Of a DNA stretch of 64,000 bases, positions 44,320 through 52,434 are shown one piece after another. The stretch lies in assembly GCF_014023275.1 (NCBI RefSeq), contig NZ_CP054698.1, forward strand, positions 2,046,001 through 2,110,000, read 5' to 3'. How positions within the stretch are numbered: the stretch's first letter is position 1; every line of letters begins with the position of its first letter. Under the pieces are notes generated by a model. The model worked only from the letters and a program-made list of their open reading frames with translations. It searched no databases and was not told where the DNA came from. This stretch comes from Nostoc edaphicum CCNP1411 (GTDB lineage: Bacteria; Cyanobacteriota; Cyanobacteriia; Cyanobacteriales; Nostocaceae). The translations under genes were made by a program, and so were the position numbers.

Positions 44320-44874
44320 TTAACGCGGCTTGTTGAGCGAATCACTAACTTGAGTACCTGTATAATTGGGAACCCAACCTTCGGCTATGGCAAAATAGCG
44401 TATCCCTTTGAAATTCAACGATGCAGTTGGGCTACACCAATGCTCAACGCCAGCAGGAATGTAGAGATAGTCTTGTGCCTGAACTAAAAGCTGTACCTGA
44501 CTGCCATCAGGTCGCACGAAACCATAAATCATTTCTCCTGCCAACACGTAGAGGGGTTCAGCCGCAGGATGAGTATGGTAACGGCCGTAAGTCGTTATCA
44601 GGTGGTGAAGATTGAAGGAACCTGGATGCACATTTAGCAAGTCACACCACAGAGCGCCATTTTCTTGCTGAATAAATTCAAAGACGCTGTTATGGAGTTC
44701 TACACAATAACGTTTCTCTGACTCAGTTAAAACGTCCTGGTCTAACAGATTGGGGAAGAGGAGCGATGTTCCTGGGTCGTAGTGTCTGAGTTGAATGCCA
44801 AGAGGCGCAAGTTCACGAGCTATTTCGCCTAAATCGCTCTCAATCGTACCGTCGTCAAGTAGTAGGTTAGCCAT
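44320..44874 (-). CDS. Acireductone dioxygenase-like cupin
   Basis: A 184-residue protein. It starts MANLLLDDGTIESDLGEIARELAPLGIQLRHY, the typical opening of acireductone dioxygenases. The cupin core has YHTHPAAEPLYVLAGEMIYGFV and YIPAGVEHWCS, giving His, His, Glu and His metal ligands. In the methionine salvage pathway this enzyme splits the acireductone to the methionine precursor when loaded with iron. No other salvage gene is nearby. Met 44880 is possible, but the family alignment starts at 44874. Confidence 0.82.
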   Translation of the reverse strand: MANLLLDDGTIESDLGEIARELAPLGIQLRHYDPGTSLLFPNLLDQDVLTESEKRYCVELHNSVFEFIQQENGALWCDLLNVHPGSFNLHHLITTYGRYHTHPAAEPLYVLAGEMIYGFVRPDGSQVQLLVQAQDYLYIPAGVEHWCSPTASLNFKGIRYFAIAEGWVPNYTGTQVSDSLNKPR

Positions 44875-44962
44875 GACCAAAAAGACTAATTAACTGTTAA
44901 GAAGAGTATACTCAACTTTGAGTTAATAAGCCACTATTCCCGACTGACAAACCGGAGTTTTC

Positions 44963-44990
44963 GGGAATGGGGCATAGGGCATGGGGCATG
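44963..44990. repeat. GGGGCATRG-type heptamer repeats
   Basis: GGGGCATAGGGCATGGGGCA is a short tandem of GGGCATR units upstream of the photolyase gene. It is one of several heptamer arrays in the window. Confidence 0.6.
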
Positions 44991-45127
44991 GAAAGATTGA
45001 GGAGATGAAGGAAATGGAGCTTCAGAATAATCAATGCCCAATCAACAAAAGAAATTTATCGCCAGAATGATGTTCATTGGTACCACTAACATCTAAGCTA
45101 GTACGGGTGAACTATATATAGCATGGA

Positions 45128-46573
45128 ATGTCTGACTTAATTCTGTTTTGGCATCGGCGCGATTTACGCATTTCTGACAATACGGGACTGGCTGCGGCAA
45201 AACGGCGGAGTCCGAAAGTGGTGGGCGTGTTTTGCCTTGATCCGCATATTTTAGAACGGGATGATGTTGCTCCTGTGAGAGTAACTTATATGATTGGCTG
45301 CTTGCAGAAACTCCAAGAGCGATATGCTAAAGCTGGCAGTGAGTTATTAATCCTCCATGCTGATCCTGTACAAGCGATACCAGCTTTAGCAGAGGCTTTA
45401 ACAGCTAAAGCTGTTTTTTGGAATTGGGATGTCGAACCTTATTCACAAGAACGCGATCGCACCATCATAAATGCCCTCAAAGAAAAAGGCATTGAGTTTC
45501 TGAACCAAAACTGGGATCAAATCCTCAACTCCCCAGATGAGATCCGCACGGGTGGTAATCAACCTTATACGGTTTACACCCCCTTCTGGAAAAATTGGAT
45601 TACTAAACCGAAGGCTCAACCATTAGAAACACTGCAAAATGTTGAGGGTTTAACAGAAGCTGAACAGAAAATTGCAAAACTTGCAGGAGCGATCGCATTA
45701 CCTTCAGCAAAAGATTTAGGATTTATCTGGGATGAACAATTGATTATTCCACCAGGAGAAGCGGCGGCACAAGAACGGCTAGAAGAATTTACTGCTAAAG
45801 CTATTACTGAATACCAAGAACAGCGAAATTTTCCCGCAGTTGATGGAACATCACAACTGAGTGCAGCTTTGAAATTTGGCGTAATTGGCATTCGCACTGT
45901 TTGGCAAGCCACCATAGAAGCACTAGAAAACAGCCGCAGTGAAGAAACAGCAGTTAATATCCGCACATGGCAACAGGAATTAGCTTGGCGGGAGTTTTAT
46001 CAACATGCAATGTATAACTTCCCCGAATTAGCTGATGGTGCTTTCCGTGAAACCTTTAAGAACTTTCCTTGGGAAACTAACGAAGAACATTTCCAAGCTT
46101 GGTGTGAAGGAAGAACTGGCTACCCAATTGTGGATGCAGCAATGCGCCAGTTAAACGAAAGTGGCTGGATGCACAACCGTTGTCGAATGATTGTTGCTAG
46201 TTTCCTCACCAAAGACTTGCTAATTAATCCCCAATTGGGAGAAAAATACTTTATGCAAAAGCTGATTGATGGTGATTTATCTGCTAATAATGGCGGTTGG
46301 CAATGGAGTGCTTCTAGCGGTATGGACCCTAAACCTGTGCGGATTTTTAACCCAGCTAGTCAAACGCAAAAATTTGATCCAGAGGGGGAATATATTCGGC
46401 AATGGGTATCAGAATTGCGGTCTGTAGATACCGAATATTTAGTTACTGGTAAAATTCCACCTTTAGAACGTCATGCTGTTGGCTATCCCGACCCAATTGT
46501 GGATCATAAAATCCAACAAAACCAGTTTAAACTACGTTATCAACAACAAAAAAACATTAGTGGTGGTGAGTAA
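45128..46573 (+). CDS. phr: Deoxyribodipyrimidine photolyase (cryptochrome/photolyase family)
   Basis: A 481-residue protein. The N-terminal antenna domain begins [21 protein letters not shown]. The FAD-binding domain contains [60 protein letters not shown] and [29 protein letters not shown]. The [19 protein letters not shown] block is typical of class I CPD photolyases, which repair UV-induced cyclobutane pyrimidine dimers using blue light and reduced FAD. The antenna is probably the 8-HDF type found in the Synechococcus enzyme. It is a single gene with the start at 45128. Confidence 0.95.
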   Translation: MSDLILFWHRRDLRISDNTGLAAAKRRSPKVVGVFCLDPHILERDDVAPVRVTYMIGCLQKLQERYAKAGSELLILHADPVQAIPALAEALTAKAVFWNWDVEPYSQERDRTIINALKEKGIEFLNQNWDQILNSPDEIRTGGNQPYTVYTPFWKNWITKPKAQPLETLQNVEGLTEAEQKIAKLAGAIALPSAKDLGFIWDEQLIIPPGEAAAQERLEEFTAKAITEYQEQRNFPAVDGTSQLSAALKFGVIGIRTVWQATIEALENSRSEETAVNIRTWQQELAWREFYQHAMYNFPELADGAFRETFKNFPWETNEEHFQAWCEGRTGYPIVDAAMRQLNESGWMHNRCRMIVASFLTKDLLINPQLGEKYFMQKLIDGDLSANNGGWQWSASSGMDPKPVRIFNPASQTQKFDPEGEYIRQWVSELRSVDTEYLVTGKIPPLERHAVGYPDPIVDHKIQQNQFKLRYQQQKNISGGE

Positions 46574-46762
46574 AATTGTGATTTTTTAATAGAATTTTCC
46601 GACAATGAATAGGCATAATTCATGAATTGTGCTTACCAATAATTTTGGGAAACACATAATTAATTTATGGAAATATCTATCTAATGTTTAGTTAAGGCTG
46701 ATATGGTATCATGATAATAATTTTGATACGTCCAATCTTAGCTTGCTGCTCTTTCACTAAAA

Positions 46763-48307
46763 ATGGATTTCAAAAGTTTTTCTGAGCTACGTGAGTTTAT
46801 TCGCCGCTACAACTCAACATCCGTTCTAGAAATTGGAGCTAAGAAATGCTGGCAAAAGTGGGAACCGAAAAAATACTCGGAGCCTTTAGATTGGTTGCAT
46901 AGCAATACTGAACGTAACTATGCTGTCCGACTTATGTTACTAGCTAGTGGAGGTAATCCCTATCGGCGTGGGGATATTAGTGTTGAGGTGTTTGACAGCT
47001 TAATTAATGCTTACCACAATTGGGATCAACATACCATTTCAGACAAACGTATTCTGGATAAAGAAGCAGAAGCTCTATTAAGTTCTATCCAAAAGTGGGA
47101 AACTGAACATGAAAATACAGCACGTAATTGGTCGTTGAAATTGAGTAATGTTTTGAATTTAGAAGTAATTCACACTCATGTAGCTGGTTTATTCTCACAA
47201 AGGCTAATAGCTTTTCAAAATGCAGGTTTTGGATATCCAGTTGCTCGCATACATCGAACGATAAAATTTATTGAGCTACTGGATAAACATTCCGATAAAA
47301 AATTTTCAGATGATTTTGTTGAGCGTACAAAGCTAAGTAAAATAAATTACTTTAAACAAATTCTAGGTTGCTTAATGGTGTTTGGCAATTCTTATAATAG
47401 AAAAGGATTTTGGGACTTCTCTCAATTTCTAGATATAGATGTTGAAGTTCAAAAACAAGGTATTAACACAGAACACATAAAAATATTTGTTCAGCAAAAT
47501 AGTGAGCTTTTTTCCTCGGAAGCTGATAATTCCTTTCGTAATAGAATCAATCAAACACTTAATAGTGTTCCTGATTATTATCAACCTCTATTTTACAATT
47601 ATTTTCTAGAAGTTCCTTTTATTAAATTGAATAGTGAAAAATTCTGTTTGCCAGATCCTTTCTCTTTTTCTGAATCTTGTTGGAATCAGATTAGAGGTCT
47701 TGTTTTCGAGGATAGTACTAGGAAAAGGTTAGAAGGATTATTAAGTCGCTCATTCGAGGATTATCTTGAAAATACACTTCTTCCTTTTATTATTCCTAAT
47801 TCTTTTCATAGAATTCCCGAAATCAAAAATTCTACCTCTAGCAAAGATAAGCGTGCTGATTTTCTCATTGAAACTTTAAGCTCATATATCTTATTAGAAT
47901 GCAAAAGTAGTATTATGTCTGCCGATACAAGCGCCTATTTTCATGTTGATAAACTTGCCGATGTTTGGTGTCGAATTCATTCTGCATTTGAGCAAATTGG
48001 CAGCACAGTAAAAGCTTTAAATCTTTACGACAAGCCAGTGATTCCTCTTATTTTGACTTTTTATGACAGTATTGCTGCATCTACAATATTTGAAGAGATG
48101 GTAAAGCAAACGGACTATTGCTCTCGTATGGGGTTGAATATACCGCCAATTGTGTATTCTCTACATGAATTTGAACATTGGATTTCCGATAGAAGTCTTA
48201 ATAATTGGGCAGAATCAATTCTTTCAAAACAGAATGCTTCTTATCCTATACAACGTGATAATAAAGGACATAATTATGGACACTTAAACAATATTTCAAT
48301 TCTTTAA
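46763..48307 (+). CDS. Unrecognised 514-residue protein with a C-terminal PD-(D/E)XK-like nuclease motif
   Basis: No family was recognised for the first 340 residues, which are helical and rich in Lys, Asn and Phe. Near the C-terminus KDKRADFLIETLSSYILLECKSS provides Asp366 and Glu379-x-Lys381, the D/ExK arrangement of restriction-like nucleases. It stands alone, with no methyltransferase or helicase gene beside it, and its codon choice looks more AT-rich than its neighbours, which fits acquired DNA. It may be an orphan restriction or defence nuclease, or a repair nuclease; both are inference. No ribosome site is striking at ATG 46763. Confidence 0.65.
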   Translation: MDFKSFSELREFIRRYNSTSVLEIGAKKCWQKWEPKKYSEPLDWLHSNTERNYAVRLMLLASGGNPYRRGDISVEVFDSLINAYHNWDQHTISDKRILDKEAEALLSSIQKWETEHENTARNWSLKLSNVLNLEVIHTHVAGLFSQRLIAFQNAGFGYPVARIHRTIKFIELLDKHSDKKFSDDFVERTKLSKINYFKQILGCLMVFGNSYNRKGFWDFSQFLDIDVEVQKQGINTEHIKIFVQQNSELFSSEADNSFRNRINQTLNSVPDYYQPLFYNYFLEVPFIKLNSEKFCLPDPFSFSESCWNQIRGLVFEDSTRKRLEGLLSRSFEDYLENTLLPFIIPNSFHRIPEIKNSTSSKDKRADFLIETLSSYILLECKSSIMSADTSAYFHVDKLADVWCRIHSAFEQIGSTVKALNLYDKPVIPLILTFYDSIAASTIFEEMVKQTDYCSRMGLNIPPIVYSLHEFEHWISDRSLNNWAESILSKQNASYPIQRDNKGHNYGHLNNISIL

Positions 48308-48383
48308 AATTTATCTTAAATAACCCAAATATTTAATATCATATCCTAATTTTGCAATTCAGCTTACTGGAGTTAACATGATA

Positions 48384-49361
48384 TTACGTCTTCACAGGTA
48401 AACGAGAAATTGTCCATAAGATGAGCAGGAAAATTAAGTAAATTACGCCCACAAGCCCAAACTCAATCAGAGGGATATAGGTTATTTCGTAAATTCTACC
48501 CAAGCCGCGTTCAGTTAGTGCATAAACGGCCAGTACACTCACTAGAAAGGCTCCGTAGATAGTACGTTTAGTCCAGATACCCAGAGGTAAACCGTGAAGC
48601 TGAGTAAGCACCATAATGCCGAGAAAACCAAAGAGAAATGTTGGCCACTTTGTTTGTCCTAGCATCCACGACACAATGACACTATGTAAAAGCACCGTAA
48701 CTTCCAAAGAGAATGTCCACCAACGATTTACATGGGTGCGGTTAAAGATCAACGACGATTGGAGCAGAAGCAAGAACATATAGAAAAAACCAATTAAGTG
48801 CCCCGAAGTCGCTTCCATTGGATGATACCAGAAGGTATAGATAGCGGCGAAGGAGAAAAAGTAGCCGTGGTACAGCTTGATAATTTGCAAAAACTGTTGA
48901 TGGAATGGAACAGAATTGCCAAAAAACAAACCGCGTCGAGGCGTTTCTAAAATCAGTACGAACACTAGTAGAAGTACAACCGCACCTTGAGAAGCCCAAA
49001 TTGAAGTATCTTGAGCGAGAGCATCGTACCAAATATAAGTCTGGAGAAAGTGTAATGCAATGAATGCACCATTAATGGCCAGCATGAGGTAATTAATCGG
49101 GTGCAACGCTGATTTGTATTTCAACTGCGATCGCTGCGCCCACAAGATACACGCCCAAATGCTAAACTGATGCCCAAGGTACATACCCCAAGCCGTCGCT
49201 CGACTCCAAAAGGTTGGTTGGGGAAGTTTCCAGTAGTACCAGTTTAATCCTTGGTCAGGAAGTTTGATGATACTTGCAGGAATACTCCCACCGATCCAAA
49301 TTGCGTAGGTGAGGAGGATGCTTACAAAGATGCCTAAAAACAATACTCGGCGGCCTGTCAT
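48384..49361 (-). CDS. Polytopic membrane protein, unknown function
   Basis: A 325-residue protein with about nine hydrophobic helices. Several His residues lie in or near helices: LGHQFSIWA, ALHFLQTYIWYD, LYHGYFFSF, FWYHPMEATSGHLIGFFYMFLLLLQSS. This pattern would suit haem binding or a redox membrane protein, but no named family is recognised. It looks like a conserved cyanobacterial hypothetical protein. It is followed by no coupled gene; 76 bases separate it from the end of the nuclease-like gene. Confidence 0.7.
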   Translation of the reverse strand: MTGRRVLFLGIFVSILLTYAIWIGGSIPASIIKLPDQGLNWYYWKLPQPTFWSRATAWGMYLGHQFSIWACILWAQRSQLKYKSALHPINYLMLAINGAFIALHFLQTYIWYDALAQDTSIWASQGAVVLLLVFVLILETPRRGLFFGNSVPFHQQFLQIIKLYHGYFFSFAAIYTFWYHPMEATSGHLIGFFYMFLLLLQSSLIFNRTHVNRWWTFSLEVTVLLHSVIVSWMLGQTKWPTFLFGFLGIMVLTQLHGLPLGIWTKRTIYGAFLVSVLAVYALTERGLGRIYEITYIPLIEFGLVGVIYLIFLLILWTISRLPVKT

Positions 49362-49421
49362 ATTAATTCGTAATTAGTAATTCGTAATTTTTAATAAAAA
49401 GGGGGAATAACCTTCTCAAAG

Positions 49422-49440
49422 TCCTCCTTAAAAAGGAGGA
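49422..49440. terminator. TCCTCCTT AAA AAGGAGGA hairpin
   Basis: A perfect 8-bp stem with a three-base loop lies between two minus-strand genes. It is about 70 bases after the MFS pump stop and could terminate its transcript. It also belongs to the dispersed CCTCC hairpin repeats. Confidence 0.4.
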
Positions 49441-49508
49441 TTTAGGAGGATCTAAAGTTTTGAATACATCAGCCATAACTTTTAAGAGATCCTCTAAGAC
49501 TTAGATTG

Positions 49509-50738
49509 TCAGGCAACACGTTCTGTGTTTGATTCAGATGCACTTTTAGTAACTCGCAAACTAAGAGTCAAAGCTACTAGCATTACTAAAAATCCACTCA
49601 AAAAAGGAGCAGAACTCCCAAATTTCATAAAACCAACCCCTGCCCATATTGGCCCACCGATACGTGCCAACGCAGAGCAAGAACTAGCAATTCCTAATAT
49701 TTGTCCTTGTTCTTCTGGGGCTGTCATCTGGGAAATCAGACTGTTTAATATTGGTTGGCTGACACTAATTCCCCATGCCACAAGGGTGGTGGCTACCAAC
49801 AATAAAATTAAGCTTTGTGAGAATCCAATTAATCCAATTAGTAGTAATCCTAAACCTAACCCTACTATCCCCCAGGTAAGTAACTTTATTTCACCCAATT
49901 GTTTCTTGAGAAATCCGAGGAGTCCTCCTTGAATGATTGTGCTGACAATCCCCATGAAGGCAAAAAGATAACTAGTTTGTTGAGGGCCCCAGTTTAATTG
50001 CTGCTTAGACCATAAAGCCAATGTAGAGTCCATCGCTGCAACAGCAAAGGTAACAAAAAAGTAGATGCCAACAAGCACACAAAACTGTGGACGCTGCAAC
50101 ACTTGTAGGAAGTTCAGCCGTCGTTGGCGGTAGCGATGAGCTTGCATTTTGGCTCTAGTTTCAGAATTTAGAGATTCTGGAAGTAATACCAAAGCACAAA
50201 GCAATGCCAATAAAGATAATCCGGCTGCAAACAACGACGGTAGATGGAAGTTAGCGTTGTCTGGATCTGACCCGATCAGAAGACCTCCGATTGCTGGGCC
50301 GAGAATGAAGCCAAGACCAAAAGCTGCCCCAATCATCCCCATGCCACGAGCGCGATTAACTGGCGTGGTAATATCTGCGATGTACGCCTGAGCAGTAGAG
50401 ATATTCCCTGCCATAATCCCCGCCAGACTACGAGCAAAAAACAAAATCCATAATGAGTTGGCAAAGCCTAACCCTGCGTATGCTATTACAGAACCAAATA
50501 AAGTGAGTAATAGAATCGGACGACGACCGTAGCGATCGCTAAATCTGCCCCATAATGGTGCAAATAAGAACTGCATTAAAGAATAAATAGCTACAAGTAA
50601 AGTCGCTTCATTAGGTTTTGCGCCGAATTGTTCAGCATACAAAGGCAGTATCGGCAGAATAATTCCGAAGCCGAGCAAGTCTATAAATACAGTCAAAAAT
50701 AAGACGAATATAGCTCTGCCATTATTTTTACTCTCCAT
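49509..50738 (-). CDS. MFS multidrug/tetracycline-type efflux transporter
   Basis: A 409-residue protein with twelve predicted helices. FLFAPLWGRFSDRYGRRPILLLTLFGS matches motif A between helices 2 and 3. AYIADITTPVNRARGMGMIGAAFGLGFILGPAIGGLL matches the antiporter motif C of TetA-like drug/H+ exchangers. QPILNSLISQMTAPEEQGQILGIASSCSALARIGGP is also typical of that group. It likely exports a small hydrophobic compound from the cytoplasm. The substrate is not predictable. The 471-base spacer upstream holds an imperfect inverted repeat. Confidence 0.9.
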   Translation of the reverse strand: MESKNNGRAIFVLFLTVFIDLLGFGIILPILPLYAEQFGAKPNEATLLVAIYSLMQFLFAPLWGRFSDRYGRRPILLLTLFGSVIAYAGLGFANSLWILFFARSLAGIMAGNISTAQAYIADITTPVNRARGMGMIGAAFGLGFILGPAIGGLLIGSDPDNANFHLPSLFAAGLSLLALLCALVLLPESLNSETRAKMQAHRYRQRRLNFLQVLQRPQFCVLVGIYFFVTFAVAAMDSTLALWSKQQLNWGPQQTSYLFAFMGIVSTIIQGGLLGFLKKQLGEIKLLTWGIVGLGLGLLLIGLIGFSQSLILLLVATTLVAWGISVSQPILNSLISQMTAPEEQGQILGIASSCSALARIGGPIWAGVGFMKFGSSAPFLSGFLVMLVALTLSLRVTKSASESNTERVA

Positions 50739-51074
50739 AGGTGCAATTCACTTTTATAAAAAATATGCGTAACCTGGATTAGTTTTGTAGACATCAGGGA
50801 ATGCTTGAATGTCAATATCCATTGAATTAAATGTAATCAGTTCAAGCAAAATGTGTGAATTTGAGCGTGGTTTAGTGAAATAGCGTGGAACAAACCCATT
50901 ATAAAAATCAAACCAATAATACTACTAATGAAAGCAACTATCGTCTCGTGCTTCCGTATAGCTTTTTGTATTTTAGTGTCTATGATGTGTTCTAATTCTT
51001 TGTATGACATTGACTTTAGTTTCGCTAAAGATAAAAATATATGGAACTTATGTGCTTATATATATAAGTTTGAG

Positions 51075-51178
51075 TATAGGAATCATCTCTGATTGTTGAA
51101 CAATAATTTAGATAAAACCTTGATAAAATAGGATTTTTAGTCTTAGCATATTTTCAACAATCAAATCAGAGTCCTATA
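51075..51178. repeat. Imperfect inverted repeat in the 50739-51209 spacer
   Basis: TATAGGAATCATCTCTGATT with GTTGAA on the left is mirrored by TTCAACAATC and AATCAGAGTCCTATA on the right. It could be a decayed MITE. The rest of the spacer (50739-51074) is AT-rich and shows nothing recognised. Confidence 0.4.
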
Positions 51179-51209
51179 TTTATGAAACCTCTAACTTATG
51201 AAATAAAAG

Positions 51210-52016
51210 CTATTTAGAAATTGTGGAAGTGCGAAGGCGTTGGCATCTTTTTAAAACAGCACTTGAAACACCAAAAGCTAATATAGCCAAGGTGTAAGTC
51301 GGTTCGGGAATTGCAATAATGCTTAACTGATTAATGGCCAAGCCGTATTGTGGAGCAGAACTGCTAAAAACAAGTCGCGAGATATTTGGAGTGTCACTAC
51401 GAATGCCCAAGAACACTGCCGAATTATCTAATGCTAGCGACGAAGTACTCAGAACTGAGAAACTACCTAACAGGTTATTGGCATTATCAAAAGCGTTAAT
51501 AAAAGTTTCAACTTCTAAATTACTAACGTCTACAGCTATCTGAGTACCAGCACCAAAAACAGGCTGGTCAAAACTAATGCTAAAAGGCCCACCGTTCCCC
51601 AAAGTACCAGGATCAGGAGTACCAGGAGGAAGAGGGATAAAACCTGTTGGGTCTATACCTCCGAAAAGAATAAAATCTCCTTGGGCAAAGTTAGTCCGAA
51701 TACCAGGTGGAGGTAAAGTTTGAAAGACAAACGGTGGAGTAACTTGAGGATTATTAGTTGGAGCTATATTTATATCCAACCCTAAACCATCCTGAGAGGT
51801 TGTTGAGAAAGAGTTAGGTAAAAAGGCAGAAAAGTCAGGAGCTACAGGATTAAATACTTTACCTAAAGTTACCCAATCCACTTTATCATTACCTCCGAAA
51901 GCAGCACGTTCATTTACTAAAAATGTAGCTGCTTTAGCTGGGAATGGAAGAACCGTTATTATAGCTGTAATTACTGGTAAATATTTGACAGATAACTTCA
52001 TAAACCGATTGATCAT
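51210..52016 (-). CDS. PEP-CTERM sorting domain protein
   Basis: This 268-residue secreted protein starts MINRFMKLSVKYLPVITAIITVLPFPAKA, a normal signal peptide. A beta-rich body follows, with Pro-rich loops (GGIDPTGFIPLPPGTPDPGT). It ends IPEPTYTLAILAFGVSSAVLKRCQRLRT: a PEP motif, a hydrophobic helix and a basic tail, the signal read by exosortase. Such proteins are processed and exported to the cell surface or sheath. No exosortase gene is present here. The GGTGG string before ATG 52016 favours this start over one 63 bases upstream. The spacer 52080-52434 is AT-rich with no recognised element. Confidence 0.85.
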   Translation of the reverse strand: MINRFMKLSVKYLPVITAIITVLPFPAKAATFLVNERAAFGGNDKVDWVTLGKVFNPVAPDFSAFLPNSFSTTSQDGLGLDINIAPTNNPQVTPPFVFQTLPPPGIRTNFAQGDFILFGGIDPTGFIPLPPGTPDPGTLGNGGPFSISFDQPVFGAGTQIAVDVSNLEVETFINAFDNANNLLGSFSVLSTSSLALDNSAVFLGIRSDTPNISRLVFSSSAPQYGLAINQLSIIAIPEPTYTLAILAFGVSSAVLKRCQRLRTSTISK

Positions 52017-52434
52017 AACAATACCACCAGGCTTGCTCCTGAATTTATTAAAAAGAATAATATCACTAAAATACAACAATTAAACATCCAACATAAGGCA
52101 ATACGCTGCCAAATATTGGAGAGAGTTCAAACAACTACTATATTTAATGTTTATGTTGCAAAATATGTTTATGTCTGGCTATTAATACTTGACAATCTAA
52201 CATCATTTGCAACACAACTTTAGCCTGGTTTACAGACACAATTGCTCATGTCTGTACCACGCTCAATTTGTTATTGCTCAACTACTATAGGAATCATATT
52301 TATTTATGAAAAATCTCAGTAGTAACGTACCCTACGTGTATTTCAAAAATCAAATACTAGTTCTATAGCCAGTGTTTTTATAACAAACTACAAAAAAGCT
52401 TTAACTTGTCATTGGGTTATGACTAGTAGTAGTT

